DNA from: Gigaspora margarita
Taxonomy: Eukaryota; Glomeromycota; Glomeromycetes; Diversisporales; Gigasporaceae
Length of the DNA: 64,000 bases
Direction: 5' to 3'
NCBI GenBank assembly: GCA_009809945.1
Contig: WTPW01000316.1
Coordinates: forward strand, 132,363 to 196,362
The notes beneath the pieces were generated by a model. The model saw only the letters and a program-made list of their open reading frames with translations. It ran no database searches and had not been told where the DNA came from. Within the stretch, counting starts at the first letter, position 1. Every line of letters starts with the position of its first letter. The position numbers were made by a program, and so were the translations under genes. Below are positions 33,447-44,323 of this stretch, piece after piece.

Positions 33447-35162
33447 TTTCAAATAACCTACTGTTCAGTGATAATTTACAAGAAATTTTACTATGCTAAC
33501 TAAAAACATTTTATAACAAGACTTGTAGCATATATCATAGACTAATAGAATCTCAAATTTTATGAAAAAGTATTGAAAACTCGTGAAGATATTAACATTT
33601 TTGTAAATTCAGACGCATACGTTTTTGCAAGTTTTCCCCTAAACTTCAAATGCTTTCAGAAGCACTTTCTCAAAATGAAAACACCAAAACGTGACTAAGT
33701 AAGTTGGTAGAATAGATATTTTAAAGTCTTTATTTAAAATTTTATCAAAAACGGATTAATATTAACGAAGTTATGATGATTTTTCAATTTGCTTCCAGAT
33801 TCAGGATTTTCTAAAATTTACAATTTTAATAAAAACAGAAAAATTACATCACAGGCTAGATTTTTACAAGTTCAAATGAAACAAGTTACTGCGCACTAAG
33901 TAAACTTTTAGAGCATATTATTGACTAATAGAATCTCAAATTTTATGAAAAATGTTGAAAACTCATAGAGATATTAATGTTTTTGTAAATTTAGACGTTA
34001 TATGTTTTTGTTAAACAATTTTGGCACATGATATATGTCTTTGGAAATAGAAAAAATCTTTCATCAAAGATTTCTCTACAAGTTCTTGACCAAATTTGAT
34101 AAAAATTTTTTATTTGAATTCTATATATTTGTCGAATTAAAATAAAAAAATTTCATCAAATTTAGTCAAGAACTCGTAGAGAAATCTTTGATAAAAGATT
34201 TTTTCTATTTCCAAAAACATATATCACATACCAAAATTGTTTGCAAAAACATATGACGTCTGAATTTACAAAAACATTAATATCTCCACAAGTTTTTAAC
34301 ATTTTTTCATAAAATTAGAGATTCTATTAGTCAATAATATGCTCTAAAAGTTTACTTAGTGTGCAGTAACTTGTTTCATTTGAACTTGTACAAACCAAGT
34401 CTGTAATGTAATTTTTCTGTTTTTATCAAAATTGTAAATTTTAGAAAATCCTGTATCTGGAAACAAATTGAAAAATCATTTCCGTCAAGGATAAATTAGT
34501 CCTAAGGGTGGTAATTAGCGTCCAGTACGAACTCCAGTTTAGAAACTGGTGGCTGTACCGGTGATACAAGATGGGTTGGCAGAAGGTTTAAATAGGCAAT
34601 TCCCGTAGTTGACTTGCAGGTATGGCAGCTAGTGTGGAACCTTAGGGCGGACCACTTAAATTAGACACCAAAAGTGTACGTGTGGCTAGATGTACCCTCG
34701 TTGTTGTAACAAATGTCAGTATCCCCCAAGTGGAATACCAACGGCCCTAATATCTTGAATAAAAATTCCCAGTCCCAAAGACGGACACTTTAAAAAAAAA
34801 AAAACAAAAAAAAAAACAAATTGAAAAATCATCATAACTTCGTCAATATTGATCCGTTTTGATAAAATTCTAACTGAAGACTTTAAAATACCTATTCTAC
34901 CAACTTACTTAGTCACGTTTTGAAGTTTTCATTTTGAGAAAGTGCTTTAGAAAGCATTTAATTTTAGAGAAAATCTTGCGAAAATGTATGCATCCAAATT
35001 TACAAAAACATTAATATCTTCATAAGTTTTTAATACTTTTTCATAAAATTTGAGATTCTATTAGTCCATGATATGCGCTACAAGTCTTGATATAAAATTT
35101 TTTTAGTTAGCATAGTAAAATTTCTTGTAAATCATTGCCGAACAGTGGGTTATTTTGAAAAG
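33447..35162. mobile_element. large palindrome, arms of about 670 bp, with a SINE in the right arm
   Basis: The left arm starts TTTTCAAATAACCTACTGTT and the right arm ends with its mirror AACAGTGGGTTATTTTGAAA (with small differences). Throughout, left-arm phrases such as GCGCACTAAGTAAACTTTTA reappear inverted in the right arm. The centre is near 34125. The right arm is longer only by the SINE and its TSD. Confidence 0.87.
34480..34815 (+). mobile_element. 336-bp SINE with 17-bp TSD and A-rich tail
   Basis: The TSD ACAAATTGAAAAATCAT is at 34463-34479 and 34816-34832. The left palindrome arm (near 33765-33790, inverted) shows the uninterrupted target. The tail is A13-C-A11-like. No clear A box, so the 5' head may be truncated. 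The body matches 8404-8860 and 28540-29000 on the opposite strand. Confidence 0.93.
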
Positions 35163-35557
35163 CAAAAAAACATATTACAAAGAAGCTATATTAAAATTGT
35201 TTACAGGAACTTTCATCAAAGATATCTCCATGAGTTCTTGACCAAATTTGATAAAAATTTTTTTATTTTAATTCTATGAATTCAAATAAAAAAATTTATA
35301 CTATATTTATTTACTTGATACTAAATGTTATAATTTAGTTTTTAGCAAATTACTATAAAGTTTATATATAATAATTCAACTTTTAGCAAATTTATTTGAT
35401 TTTAGAGATAGCAAAAACACTTAAATTCATGCAGATCAGTTATGACCTATATGAGAGATGTCCAGGGTCCTACTTTGACCAATTTTTTTTAAATCTAATA
35501 TTCTACCTCTTTATCGAATATTCTAGCTTTTTCAAAATAATAATCACTTTTAACTAG

Positions 35558-35859
35558 AGCTACAGATATTAGAATATCAATGAATATATATTATAACATT
35601 TAATATAATGTATATAATATGATATTTAATATAATTATATATAAATTTTATATAATATAAAGAGTATGTACAACCTTGAACCTTCTAAATATTTGTAGCT
35701 TTACTTTCAACATCTTCAAAGTACTTCTTAACTAGTAGCTTAATATCTTCAATATACTCTTCAATTAACTATAATAAATAAACTTTATTTTCAAATTAAC
35801 TAAATACCTAATACTATTTTTTTTTTATATATCTTTTCTTTAAGTAAATACCAAATCTA
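35558..35859. other. AT-rich DNA, nothing recognised
   Basis: Between the relic coding region and the gag-like region; no boundary features seen. Confidence 0.35.
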
Positions 35860-36180
35860 TCTTTTTTAAACCAAAATCATTAAATCTCAAATAGTTGAAA
35901 TCTATTTAAAATTAACTGCTATTGAACAAGTAGCTTAAAAGAAGAAATAAATAAACTTACAAGAAGAAATATAGAAGAACCCAACAAAAAATGCATAAAA
36001 GACCAAAGAAAATCAAGAAGATCAAGAACTTTCTGAATCAAAATTAGAAGTCATAGTAGAAAACCCAAAACTAAACAAAGAAGTAAATATAGCTAAAGCT
36101 ACTTTAACTGCTACTGATACTATTATGATTGCTATAGCCAATGCTTTTGAAAAAGATAGTAAAAAATCTCTTCTTAAAAT

Positions 36181-36397
36181 TTTTTTTTTTTTTTTTTATA
36201 CAACGAGGTCTATCCTCTAATTCTTTATTAATTCGTCTTAAGAAAATTATACAAATATACATCAAAATGGAATTGTAGGGAAGTAGGGGTAAGAGCTGAT
36301 TTACTCTCGACCTAAGCTGTGCTAGGGTCGGTAGACCTCAGTCTTCGAAATTATGTAGATAGGAGCGCCCAAAGGCGATATATTTGTTTAGATGTGA
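36181..36397 (-). other. LINE 3' untranslated region and poly(A) tail
   Basis: About 200 bases lie between the ORF2 stop (36398) and the A-run that appears as T18 on the plus strand at 36181-36199. The A-run directly abuts the TSD. Confidence 0.85.
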
Positions 36398-39300
36398 TTA
36401 GAGGGTTATGTTAAATCTATTAGTATTATTATATTGGTAATTTCTATTAGAGTTAGCTAAAGGGATAGGTGTTGGAATAACTGGATCGTGACGAATTTGT
36501 CTAGAGGGAAGACAAATTTCGTGATAGATCATTTTAATTATCAAATGATGTAAAGCTGGTGCATATTTAAGTTTGTCAGCAGGTCTTGCGAAGGGCGCTA
36601 ATGTGGCCGTAGTGATAAAGCCTAGTGGTAGTTGATTGTTGACGTGGAGGTAAACAAAGGAAGATGTAAAGTTCACCGGTCGAATTAGGTCCAATTCCAG
36701 TTCAGTTGCCAAAGCATGAATAATATCCTTGAGGAGGGAGATAAGAGAAGAATTATTGGAAATACAGGTGATGAGATGTGCGATTGTTTCTTCTGATGAG
36801 AGGCAGCGAGGACAATGGTAGTCTTGATATTTAGAGGGGCTACGTTCGTGAAGGGTCTTAAAAGTGGGGAGTTTATTGGTTAATAATTTTACTTTGAAGT
36901 CTTTAATTGTGAGAATGTTGGGTTAGTAGATAAAGAGAGAGGTCATTCTTCGAAGGAGAGGTAATCTAAAGTGAGGTGAATTTGTAAGTCTGGATATTGG
37001 TTAATCCAGTGACTTATTCAGTTTTGATTGGTCCAGAGAGTATGGTTATTTATTTCTATGAAGTCTTTTAGGATTGTTTTAAGAGTATGTGGACATGGTG
37101 TGTTAAGGAAATTTGGGGTATATTTGTCGAATAATAATTGGTGTGGTATGATGTCCAGTGTCATGAAGTTGTCAGGTTTACGAGAGTGGGTTAGGTCTTT
37201 ATCAATGCGGAACTTTAATTTTAGGTTCATGATAATTGCTTTTAGTGTAACCAGGATCGGGGCATATTGTTTTTTTTCCAGATTTAATAGTCGGTGTGAC
37301 GGGTTGTCATATGTTTGTTGTAGTAAAGTTATGAATTTGTGGTTGTTGGATGTAATAGAAATTGTGGTTCCAGGGAAGAAGCTTGTAGAAATGAAAGCAA
37401 ACAGTGTAAGGGCTGAATTTGCAGTGCTGGGCCAATTTTTGTTGGTGCAGCCCCAAGTGGTTGAAGTATTTTGGAGTGAACAAGTCGCATACGGTGCAAA
37501 TATTATTGCGAGGTATAGTGGTTGAGATGAAAATGTTTACTGAGCGGTGTTTGTTCTGAGTTTTAGCTAATTCCTCCCAGATTTCCATTGGAAATGTTGT
37601 AAAGGCCTTAAGTGGTCAGACTCTGTTAGTTATCATAGCAGTCAGAGGAGTGCTAATAGGTATTTTATTCGGGTAGCAGGTAGAGAGAGCGGCTTCAATA
37701 TCTTTGAGATTAGAATTGATGTTCTTATCGGAAGATACTTGTATGACGTAGGTATAGTTTGTATCATATTTAAAGTAGCAGTTCTTTGTATTTAGAGATG
37801 TGTCTTTTAGTTTACAACCAGAACAAGGGGATACCTGGTTGTTGAGGTTTACGTAATGGCGGATGTATATGGTCGATTTTGAAGAACGACTGGTTCAACC
37901 AATGTGCAAGTTAGAAGTAATTATCCAAGATTTCTTTTTGTGTGTTCGTTTGGTTAACGTAAAGGGATTGGGGTAGACAAGTTCTGTCGAGAGATTAGCG
38001 TTAGCAGAGATGAGATCCTGTATTTCAATAAACCATCGAGGGGTTCGTCCTGGAGGTATTTTTACAATGTTGTGGTGGAAATTCTTCCAGTTGAGTAGTT
38101 CATTGTTGTTGTAGTTTAGAAATTGTTCAATGTATTTAATATTGTGAAGATTGAGTTTTTCTTTAAGGGATTGCGCATTGGGGTGGGATCTGAGTATTTC
38201 GTTGATAGAGGTACCAGTGGTTGGTAAAGGCTTGGGCCAATCAGTTTCAGGATTGCAAGTAAGTTGGATATTGAGTGTGTGCAGTGCTAGGATTGCTTGG
38301 GCTGTATATGTTCTAGCTTGGCTGCTTGGAAACAGTGGCAGCACGTGAAGGATTAAATGTTGGGACTTGGTAGATTCTTGTAATTCCTGTAAGCGAAGTT
38401 TGAGAAAGGATGTTTCGAAACTAGGGTGATTGATATTTTTTAGCAAGGAACTAGCCAGGGAGGTCGGTTGGATTTGCATAAGGTTTTTTAGGCTATATAT
38501 GTTCCGATGAAAGAGAAAGGAGTTGGGTACACCCCGGGCGAGTTTTGCTTTTGATTTGACCAGGTTTGAGTAGAGTCGGGTTAAGGTATCGAGTTGATTA
38601 GGTGAGAGGTAGGAGCTGTATAGTCTATATGCTAATCTGGGGATTAGAACGTTATTGATTAGATAAATTGCTTGTTTTTCAGTTATGACAGCTTTTTGCA
38701 TTCTTTTGATGCATTGTTTGAATTCGGATATGATGGTCTTCTGTGTAGAAGAGGGGTTGGGATTAAGAGAGAACCATGCCCCTAAGTATTTAAACGGTTT
38801 ATTATTGTTAATTGCCATGATTGTTTGGTTGTTAAAGTCGATTGATTTATTATCTGTTTTTGCATTTGTAACTAGAATTGATTTAGTAGGATTGACTGTA
38901 ATGTTTGTGAGTTTGTAAAAGGAATTAGCTGTATTTAGTATTTTTTCTAGGGTAGCTTTATCCGGAGCTATCCAGAGTGAGTCATCCATATATGCCATTA
39001 TTGAGGTATGGATAGTTTTGGATTGGGTAGGCGTATTGAGTGTTTGGGAGAAGCCGGGATATTCAGTGGAGATACGACGTATGAGGGGGTCGTAGTAGAT
39101 GACCCAAAGAATCGGGGATATAGTTTCTCCTTAGTCAATTCCGTCTTCTACAGGGTAGGAGTTGGTGTTTCCAAGGTTGGTTATAACTTGGTTGGAAAGG
39201 TTAGAGAGGATGTGCGTGAGGAGGTTGATAATTGTTGGTGGTAGTTTGATTCTCATCAGGGCTTTTTTCAGCATAGGGATGTGTATAGAGTCGAAAGCCT

Positions 39301-40545
39301 TCGACATATCCTGTAGTAGAAGCCAGAGTTCTTGTTTCTGAGTAGTGGCCATTTCTATGATGGAGGAAAGTTGTGAAATTGGTTGTAGGGTCGACTGGAA
39401 GGGTAATGCCGCATAATTTAGTGGTAAGAGCACTCGGTGCTTCAAGAGTATATCGGAGAGTCTGTTGGTAAGAAGTTTAGTGAAAATTTTCCTAGAGTGG
39501 TCGATTAGAGTTATTGGGCGGGTGTTGCATAATTCAAAGTTATAGCGAGTCTTTTTCGGGATTGGCCAGATATTTGATTTTAACCAGGGACCAGGTGTTC
39601 TTTCTAGCCGTAAGCAGGNGGGAAGTTGGCTTTGGAAATTAGAGTAGTGATTGTATTGCTGAAATCATCCCAGTTTTCGGTTGTTGTTCTTTCATAGCAA
39701 AATGTCTTCCTTTTCCTTTTCTTATTTCGAGGAACGGCAGGGTTGAAATTGGTGTACCATACAGAAGATAAAATGCAGTGGTCACTATCAGAAATACCAG
39801 CAGAATTAGTTAGTTGAGGAGGATCGAAGTTTAAGAGAATCTGTGGGGAGACCCAGATATTATCGATTTGGGAGCTAAGCCCTCTTTCATGCCAAGTAGG
39901 GTCAGTAATTTTGTGAAAGTCCATCAAGCTAGCTATGTTGTTGGAAAGCAAATCAGAAAAGATCAGTAGACGGCATTTTTTGTATGAGCCGAAGTTGGTA
40001 TTAAAATCTTCCAATAATAGTATATGCTATTGTTTCCTTTTGGCTTCTAGAATCCAGAGTGATAGTTGTTTTTGGGTGCGAGTTAAGAGGTTGGTATTGT
40101 TAGATGGTAAGTAGGTAGAGATGATGCGGGTTTTATTTTCGTGAAAGAAAAAATCAATGTAGATAGCGGTGCTAGGATAAATATTAATGTCGTGTATGTA
40201 GGGTTGTAGGGAGTTGTGAATAAGAAGGGCCGTGCCCATACTGGTTTCTCTGTTTTGTGGTGAAGTAGGTTGGAAATTAGAGACGAAAATTTTGTAGTGG
40301 GGGTTCGTGTAGGCCCTAGGATTATCTTTTAGTTTGGTTTCTGTAAGGCTAATTATGTGTAGTTTCTCTTGTAGACAGTAATCTAACCAAAGGTGAAATT
40401 TGGTTAGATTATTGAGTCCTCTAATGTTATGAGTGGCGATGTTTATTTGTTCTTTAGGATTTGTAATTTCAGATTGATCGATGTTGGTGGAATTATTGTG
40501 TAGGTCGGAGGTGTCCAATGGAAATGAATCTTGTGAATTACTCAT
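36398..40545 (-). pseudogene. LINE ORF2: EEP endonuclease, reverse transcriptase, RNase H-like, zinc knuckle
   Basis: The ATG at 40545 overlaps the ORF1 stop by 8 nt. The EEP endonuclease begins IATHNIRGLN (Asn40) and has Glu69 in SLTETKL. It continues after a TAG (40024) with EDFNTNFG, SQIDNIWVS and SDHCIL. The RT shows WPIPK, CNTRPITLIDHSRKIF, LQDMSKAFDS, GID-stop-GE (TAA at 39131 where Gln is expected) and the catalytic YMDD at 38981-38992. A thumb-like region follows to 37895 (TGA), with another TGA at 37616. After a frame change near 37540, an RNase H-like fold is readable down to 37018, but the usual TDS motif reads TSN. The C-terminus has C-x2-C-x8-H-x3-C (36814-36764). Function: nicks the target and primes reverse transcription on it. 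At least four stops and frame changes make this copy defective. Confidence 0.87.
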
Positions 40546-42816
40546 AAATGATATTGGTTTGGTCTTGTTTCGGTACCGTGGGGGTTGCCCCGTCGTTGAG
40601 TTTTGGTGTTTCCATCATGACCGTATCGGTACTGTTGTTGTTATCGAAGATGTCCCAGCCAGGGGGTGAGAAGGATGAGATAGTGAAAACAAATTCGGGG
40701 ATTGTTTCTACCAAGAAGGTTCTGCGTAGAAAGTCTGCAGCTTCAGGGAATTCTTCTTGTTTGTCAATGGGAAATTTCCATTTGGTTGGAAGGTTGCATT
40801 GTTGAATTTGTTGATTCAGTTGTTCAATGGTAGCAGGGAAACCATTGTCATTTATGTCTGTCTGTTTGTCAGGTATTTGGATCCAGTCCTTTGGAATGGC
40901 TCAGAAGAAGTAGTGTTCCCGTAGTGCTCGAGCAGCTATGACTAGTTCCTTTGGAGTAACAATGGGGAGAGTTAGGTTGATTTTTGTTACCAATGCNGGG
41001 TCCNTTGGGAGTTCCGGTTTGTCGGTATAGTTGAAGTTTATGTATGCTTNGGGAAGTGGCTCTGGTAGAGCATAATATCTAGGGAGCACCTGTAGGAAGT
41101 GCGTATATGTATCCTGTTCTGTGATAGGGAAGGTAAATTTAGTATTTAATGTGAGGTTATTCGGATCAATTGGTAGACGTTTTTTGCTNATGAGGTAGTC
41201 ATTGNGGAGCCTTTCGAAGNCGTAAACCGTTCTTAGTTTGTTGACTTGTTCCTTAAAATGGTCTGCGTTTCTAGGGAAAAAAGGAAATTGCCCTCTGAAG
41301 CAAAGAGTGAGTTCTTGTGGGGTCAAGGGGAGGAGAAGTTTTTTTGGGTGGTAGTTCGAAGTATGAATCTGGGAGCTTAGAGAAGATATAGTACTGCTGC
41401 AATTCTTGTTTGTATCCATATACTTTTTTTAGGTCAGCTCTGTCTTTGATCGGGAATAATTTCTGGGTTTCTTTATTTAGCCATCCTGGGAGTTCCGGAA
41501 GTGGTTCACGCTGGTCAGCAATGTAAGCGACAGGTAGTCGCTTGAATCTGTAGTGCTGTCTTAATGTAATTGCTACCGCTCGTACATGTTTTCTGTTAGT
41601 GAGGGGGAGGTGGAATGGTAGGATTTTTTGTATTTGTAGAGGGATGTTCTCGGGCAGGTCTGGTAAGTCAGTTAAAAGCTTGGTACGGGCTTCGTCTGCT
41701 ACTGTACGTACAGTATCGAAATCCAAGATGGTTTTTATTTTTGCAAAACTGGCTATATAGAGGGTGTAGCGGGTAATTTCGTATGTNTCGATAGTAGTGA
41801 AATCTAGGTTGGTCCAGAAGTCCAGTGCCAATTTTTTCCGTAGCATATCTGATATTTGATCTTTGTTTTCTTTGTTGATCAGATGTGCTTTATGTATTTG
41901 TTTGTATTTTGTGATTGCTCCGTTTAACAGTTCCTAGAATTGTAGCTGGTGATGAGGATGTGTGTCGTGTCTTCTTGTAAAAGTGCAGAAAAATGCACGG
42001 TCTTTATATTTAAGATTCAAATTTATTGCCTGGGGAATGTATTCTAGAGTTGGTTTGGTTTGCATTTTGTGGTCGATTAAATTCCTCAGGTCGATGGGGT
42101 TGTCGAATACAGAAATGATTTTTTCACGTGTCCAGTAGGTAGCGTCAAATAGAGTTTCTTTAAGTTCAGCTAGTTCTGATCTGAATTGGTTGGTCCACTT
42201 GTCGATTAACGATGTTAGTTCTGGGTTTTGTTTACGACGTGGGGCATTATCTCCGGTTAGTGCTTGGCTATAAGTTTTGGGGGTAGGTGTATCATCTAGA
42301 ATAGTGCCGGTTAATTGTACATCCTGTTGATCGATATCCATGATATTCTCATTTTGGGTAACAGTATGGGTCAGATTCTCATTATTCTCGTTTTGGTTAT
42401 CAGTGAAGATTGGATTATCATCAATTTCGGAGGGCCCATGGGGGATCGGGACCTCGTGGAAATTTTCATCGGTTAAGATCTGGGAATTTTCTAAAAGGGG
42501 CAAAGGTGCCGGGGTCTGGTCTGGGTTCTCACCCGATTCGGTTTGTTTTGTTGTTGGACATAGCGATGATGTCATTTCTAAATTTTTGAGGGGGCAAACT
42601 GGAATCGCCACTTTTTGCTGCATTTTCTATAGTGGGAATGGGGGAAGTAAAAATTACATCTTCATCATGGAGGGGTTGTGTATTACGAGTTTTTTTTTTC
42701 AGACGTTGATTATCGTGGTATTGAGGATCTGGGAGATCTGTTTCCATGTGGTCCATGTTGTGGAATTTTTCTATTTGTGTACAGGAATGATGTGTTACCG
42801 ACAAAGTCGGCAACAA
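40538..42816 (-). pseudogene. LINE ORF1 (gag-like), with six tandem degenerate protein repeats
   Basis: Starts at a Met near 42816 with an acidic, Asn/Pro-rich N-terminal third, then a Lys/Arg-rich segment (about 42240-41940). The C-terminal half has six units of roughly 45-60 residues. Their shared pattern is FPI, then a spacer, L-R-x-x-Y-x-F, then LP-x-x-Y-I. Clear cores are TLRQHYRFKRLPVAYI, KQELQQYYIFSKLPDSYF and RALREHYFF. Breaks: a frame change within about 42540-42620, TAG at 41934, a frameshift at a run of seven A near 41330, TGA at 40901 and several N bases. The stop (40538-40540) overlaps the ORF2 start. LINE ORF1 proteins usually bind the element RNA; no CCHC knuckle or RRM is obvious here, so RNA binding by the repeats is a guess. 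Confidence 0.75.
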
Positions 42817-43020
42817 ATTTTTGAAAGAAGTTGGTGTGCCGAAGGCTATTGTTTGGTTTCTCTTCCTAGCGATTGTGAAGTGGGATGGTGGTGGGTTGCA
42901 GACGATGCTAAGAGTTAATTAATTACTTAAAATATGTGTGCCTTGCGAGGGTGTGTCAAACTTTCCGCTGTTTGTTTGTTTGTTTTTACGATTTGCAATG
43001 ATGTACAGGGGAGAGTTATT
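42817..43020 (-). promoter_or_regulatory. LINE 5' end, putative internal promoter region
   Basis: About 200 bases lie between the TSD and the first ORF1 Met. Full-length LINEs must carry their promoter here. No individual motif can be named. Confidence 0.4.
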
Positions 43021-43315
43021 ATCTCTTCTTAAAATTAAATTCTATTATAGTAATAGAACTTAAGATTCTATAATCTGGCTAAAAAAATTTGAAAGAGCCA
43101 CTAAGGCCAACTACTAGAGTTCTGCTTACCAATTGGAATTTGCTAAGAACAATGCTCAAAAATAGCTTGCTAATCTTAAAAATGTCCTAACTTCTTTTTA
43201 TCATACTGTCTATAGTAATTATGATAATGATAACAATTAAGTTTATAGTTTTTTCTATCTTTTTAAAGCAAAATTTAGTACTATTAAACAAAAAACCACC
43301 TGGCAAAAACAACTA

Positions 43316-44099
43316 TAGTCAAACCTCCATAAATGCAACATGTATAAACAAGCCTACAACGTGCATTTAGAGTAGGGCTGTTAATGGAGCATAATACTCT
43401 GGAGTAAGCTAGGAGTATAAACTACTCCATGCCAGTGTGGTTTAGACATTGCACCACTCCAGATTAATGTAAAAAGAAAACAGAGTGGTTTATACTCTAG
43501 AATTACTGCTAATACTGCTCTGGATTAAAAATACAAATATTATTGCTAATTGTTGTATATTGAAAATAAAATTAATCAAATTAATTAACATTGTAGCATT
43601 CAATAAAGTTTATTCTAGTTATTGAAATATATATTGCAATTTAGAAAATAGATTTTAATATGTTATAAAATTTAGTTTGAAGTAACAATTTGGAGCAAAT
43701 TATGGGGCATAATCTGGAGTTGTGACCTCCAATATGGTGTGGTTTTGATGTTTACTCTGGTAGAGTATGCTCCACACTACTCTGGATCACTCTGTTAACA
43801 GCCCTAATTTAGAGAGGTATTGCATTTAGGAAGAGCCAATTAAATTGCAGTTTTAAATATTAGATCATCAAGTTTGTATAACTTCTACTAAAAATTGTAT
43901 AACCTATCTTAAATACTAACATTTGATTGGCTATGTGCATTTAGGGAGGTAGTATGATATAGAAAATTATTTGGAAGAACGTGCATTTACAGAATATAGA
44001 ACATGCATTTATCACTAATAATTTCTTACAAACAAGACAAAAACATGCATTTAGGGAGGTATTGCATTTATGGAAATTGCATTTATGGAAGTCTAACTG
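43316..44099. mobile_element. TA-flanked MITE (family P1) carrying a nested hAT MITE
   Basis: Flanked by TA (43314-43315, 44100-44101). Ends resemble CAGTCAAACCTCCATAAATG and its inverse (first base T here). Without the nested element it is about 342 bp, the size of the copy at 3319-3659. TA target sites and CAGTC-type ends are typical of the pogo/Tc1-mariner group; the assignment is inference. Confidence 0.85.
43373..43806. mobile_element. 434-bp hAT MITE nested in the P1 MITE
   Basis: Termini are TAGGGCTGTTAA and TTAACAGCCCTA. The 8-bp TSD is ATTTAGAG at 43365-43372 and 43807-43814. The interior has repeats of a CTCTGGAGTA-like motif in both orientations. Confidence 0.93.
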
Positions 44100-44130
44100 T
44101 ATTTGAAATTAAACAAGTTACAGATATAGT

Positions 44131-44323
44131 AGGACCCCAAGCTATTGATAAATAGGTCAGAAGAAACCAAAAAAAGAAATTTTGATAAAATTCACCAAAT
44201 ATTGTATTTTTTTTAAATAGTAAATTTTGCAAATTTTGGTTAAAAATAAGCATTTTTGAGCCAAATTTTGTATAAAAATAAGCAAACTAGACACTGATCT
44301 ATCTATTTATAGCTCAGGCTCCT
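44131..44323. mobile_element. AGGACCCC-family MITE in gag (193 bp)
   Basis: Ends AGGACCCCAAGCTATTGATA and AGGCTCCT. The TSDs GATATAGT (44123-44130) and AATATAGT (44324-44331) differ by one transition. Arms mirror each other through AAATAGGTCAG and CTGATCTATCTATTT. Confidence 0.87.

Larger units (their letters stand above)
32740..35471. mobile_element. AGGACCCC-family element, 2.73 kb, with nested MITE, palindrome and SINE
   Basis: Ends AGGACCCCAGACATTTC and GAGATGTCCAGGGTCCT. The 8-bp TSDs ACTTTAAC (32732-32739) and ACTTTGAC (35472-35479) differ by one transition. The family's subterminal phrase TAGCAAATT with GATCTAAG-like words is present at both ends. Confidence 0.85.
32395..35557 (+). 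pseudogene. relic coding region interrupted by a 2.73-kb element
   Basis: A single frame runs from about 32395 to 32739 and resumes after the insertion at 35480-35557. It reads for example CSYFEANIFDYYLESLVT, SFLFYNQYILEPEDLDNQ and FFYSPYLLPYNKN, with stops only at TGA 32506 and TAG 32563 before the element. Codons vary as in real protein coding DNA. DNA further upstream, at 31520-31711 and 32253-32394, is likely part of the same relic and is itself split by the 538-bp MITE. Possibly retroelement-derived, since gag-like sequence follows at about 35860; not recognised. Confidence 0.4.
36181..43020 (-). mobile_element. full-length LINE (non-LTR retrotransposon) with poly(A) tail and 15-bp TSD
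   Basis: The direct repeat ATCTCTTCTTAAAAT occurs at 36166-36180 and again at 43021-43035. The element between them ends, on its coding strand, in a run of about 18 A (36181-36199), as expected for target-primed reverse transcription. The 6.84-kb element has ORF1, an overlapping ORF2 and short untranslated ends. It is clearly richer in G+C than the flanking DNA, so it is a young arrival relative to its neighbours, although several stops, frameshifts and N calls are present. An endonuclease of the EEP fold, an RT, an RNase H-like domain and a C-terminal zinc knuckle point to an I/Tad-type clade (inference). Confidence 0.93.

Noticed and set aside
37895-42918. Plus-strand ORFs across the LINE (for example 37028-37525, 42340-42918)
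   Set aside because: They are antisense shadows of the GC-richer LINE frames; the minus strand carries the recognisable domains.
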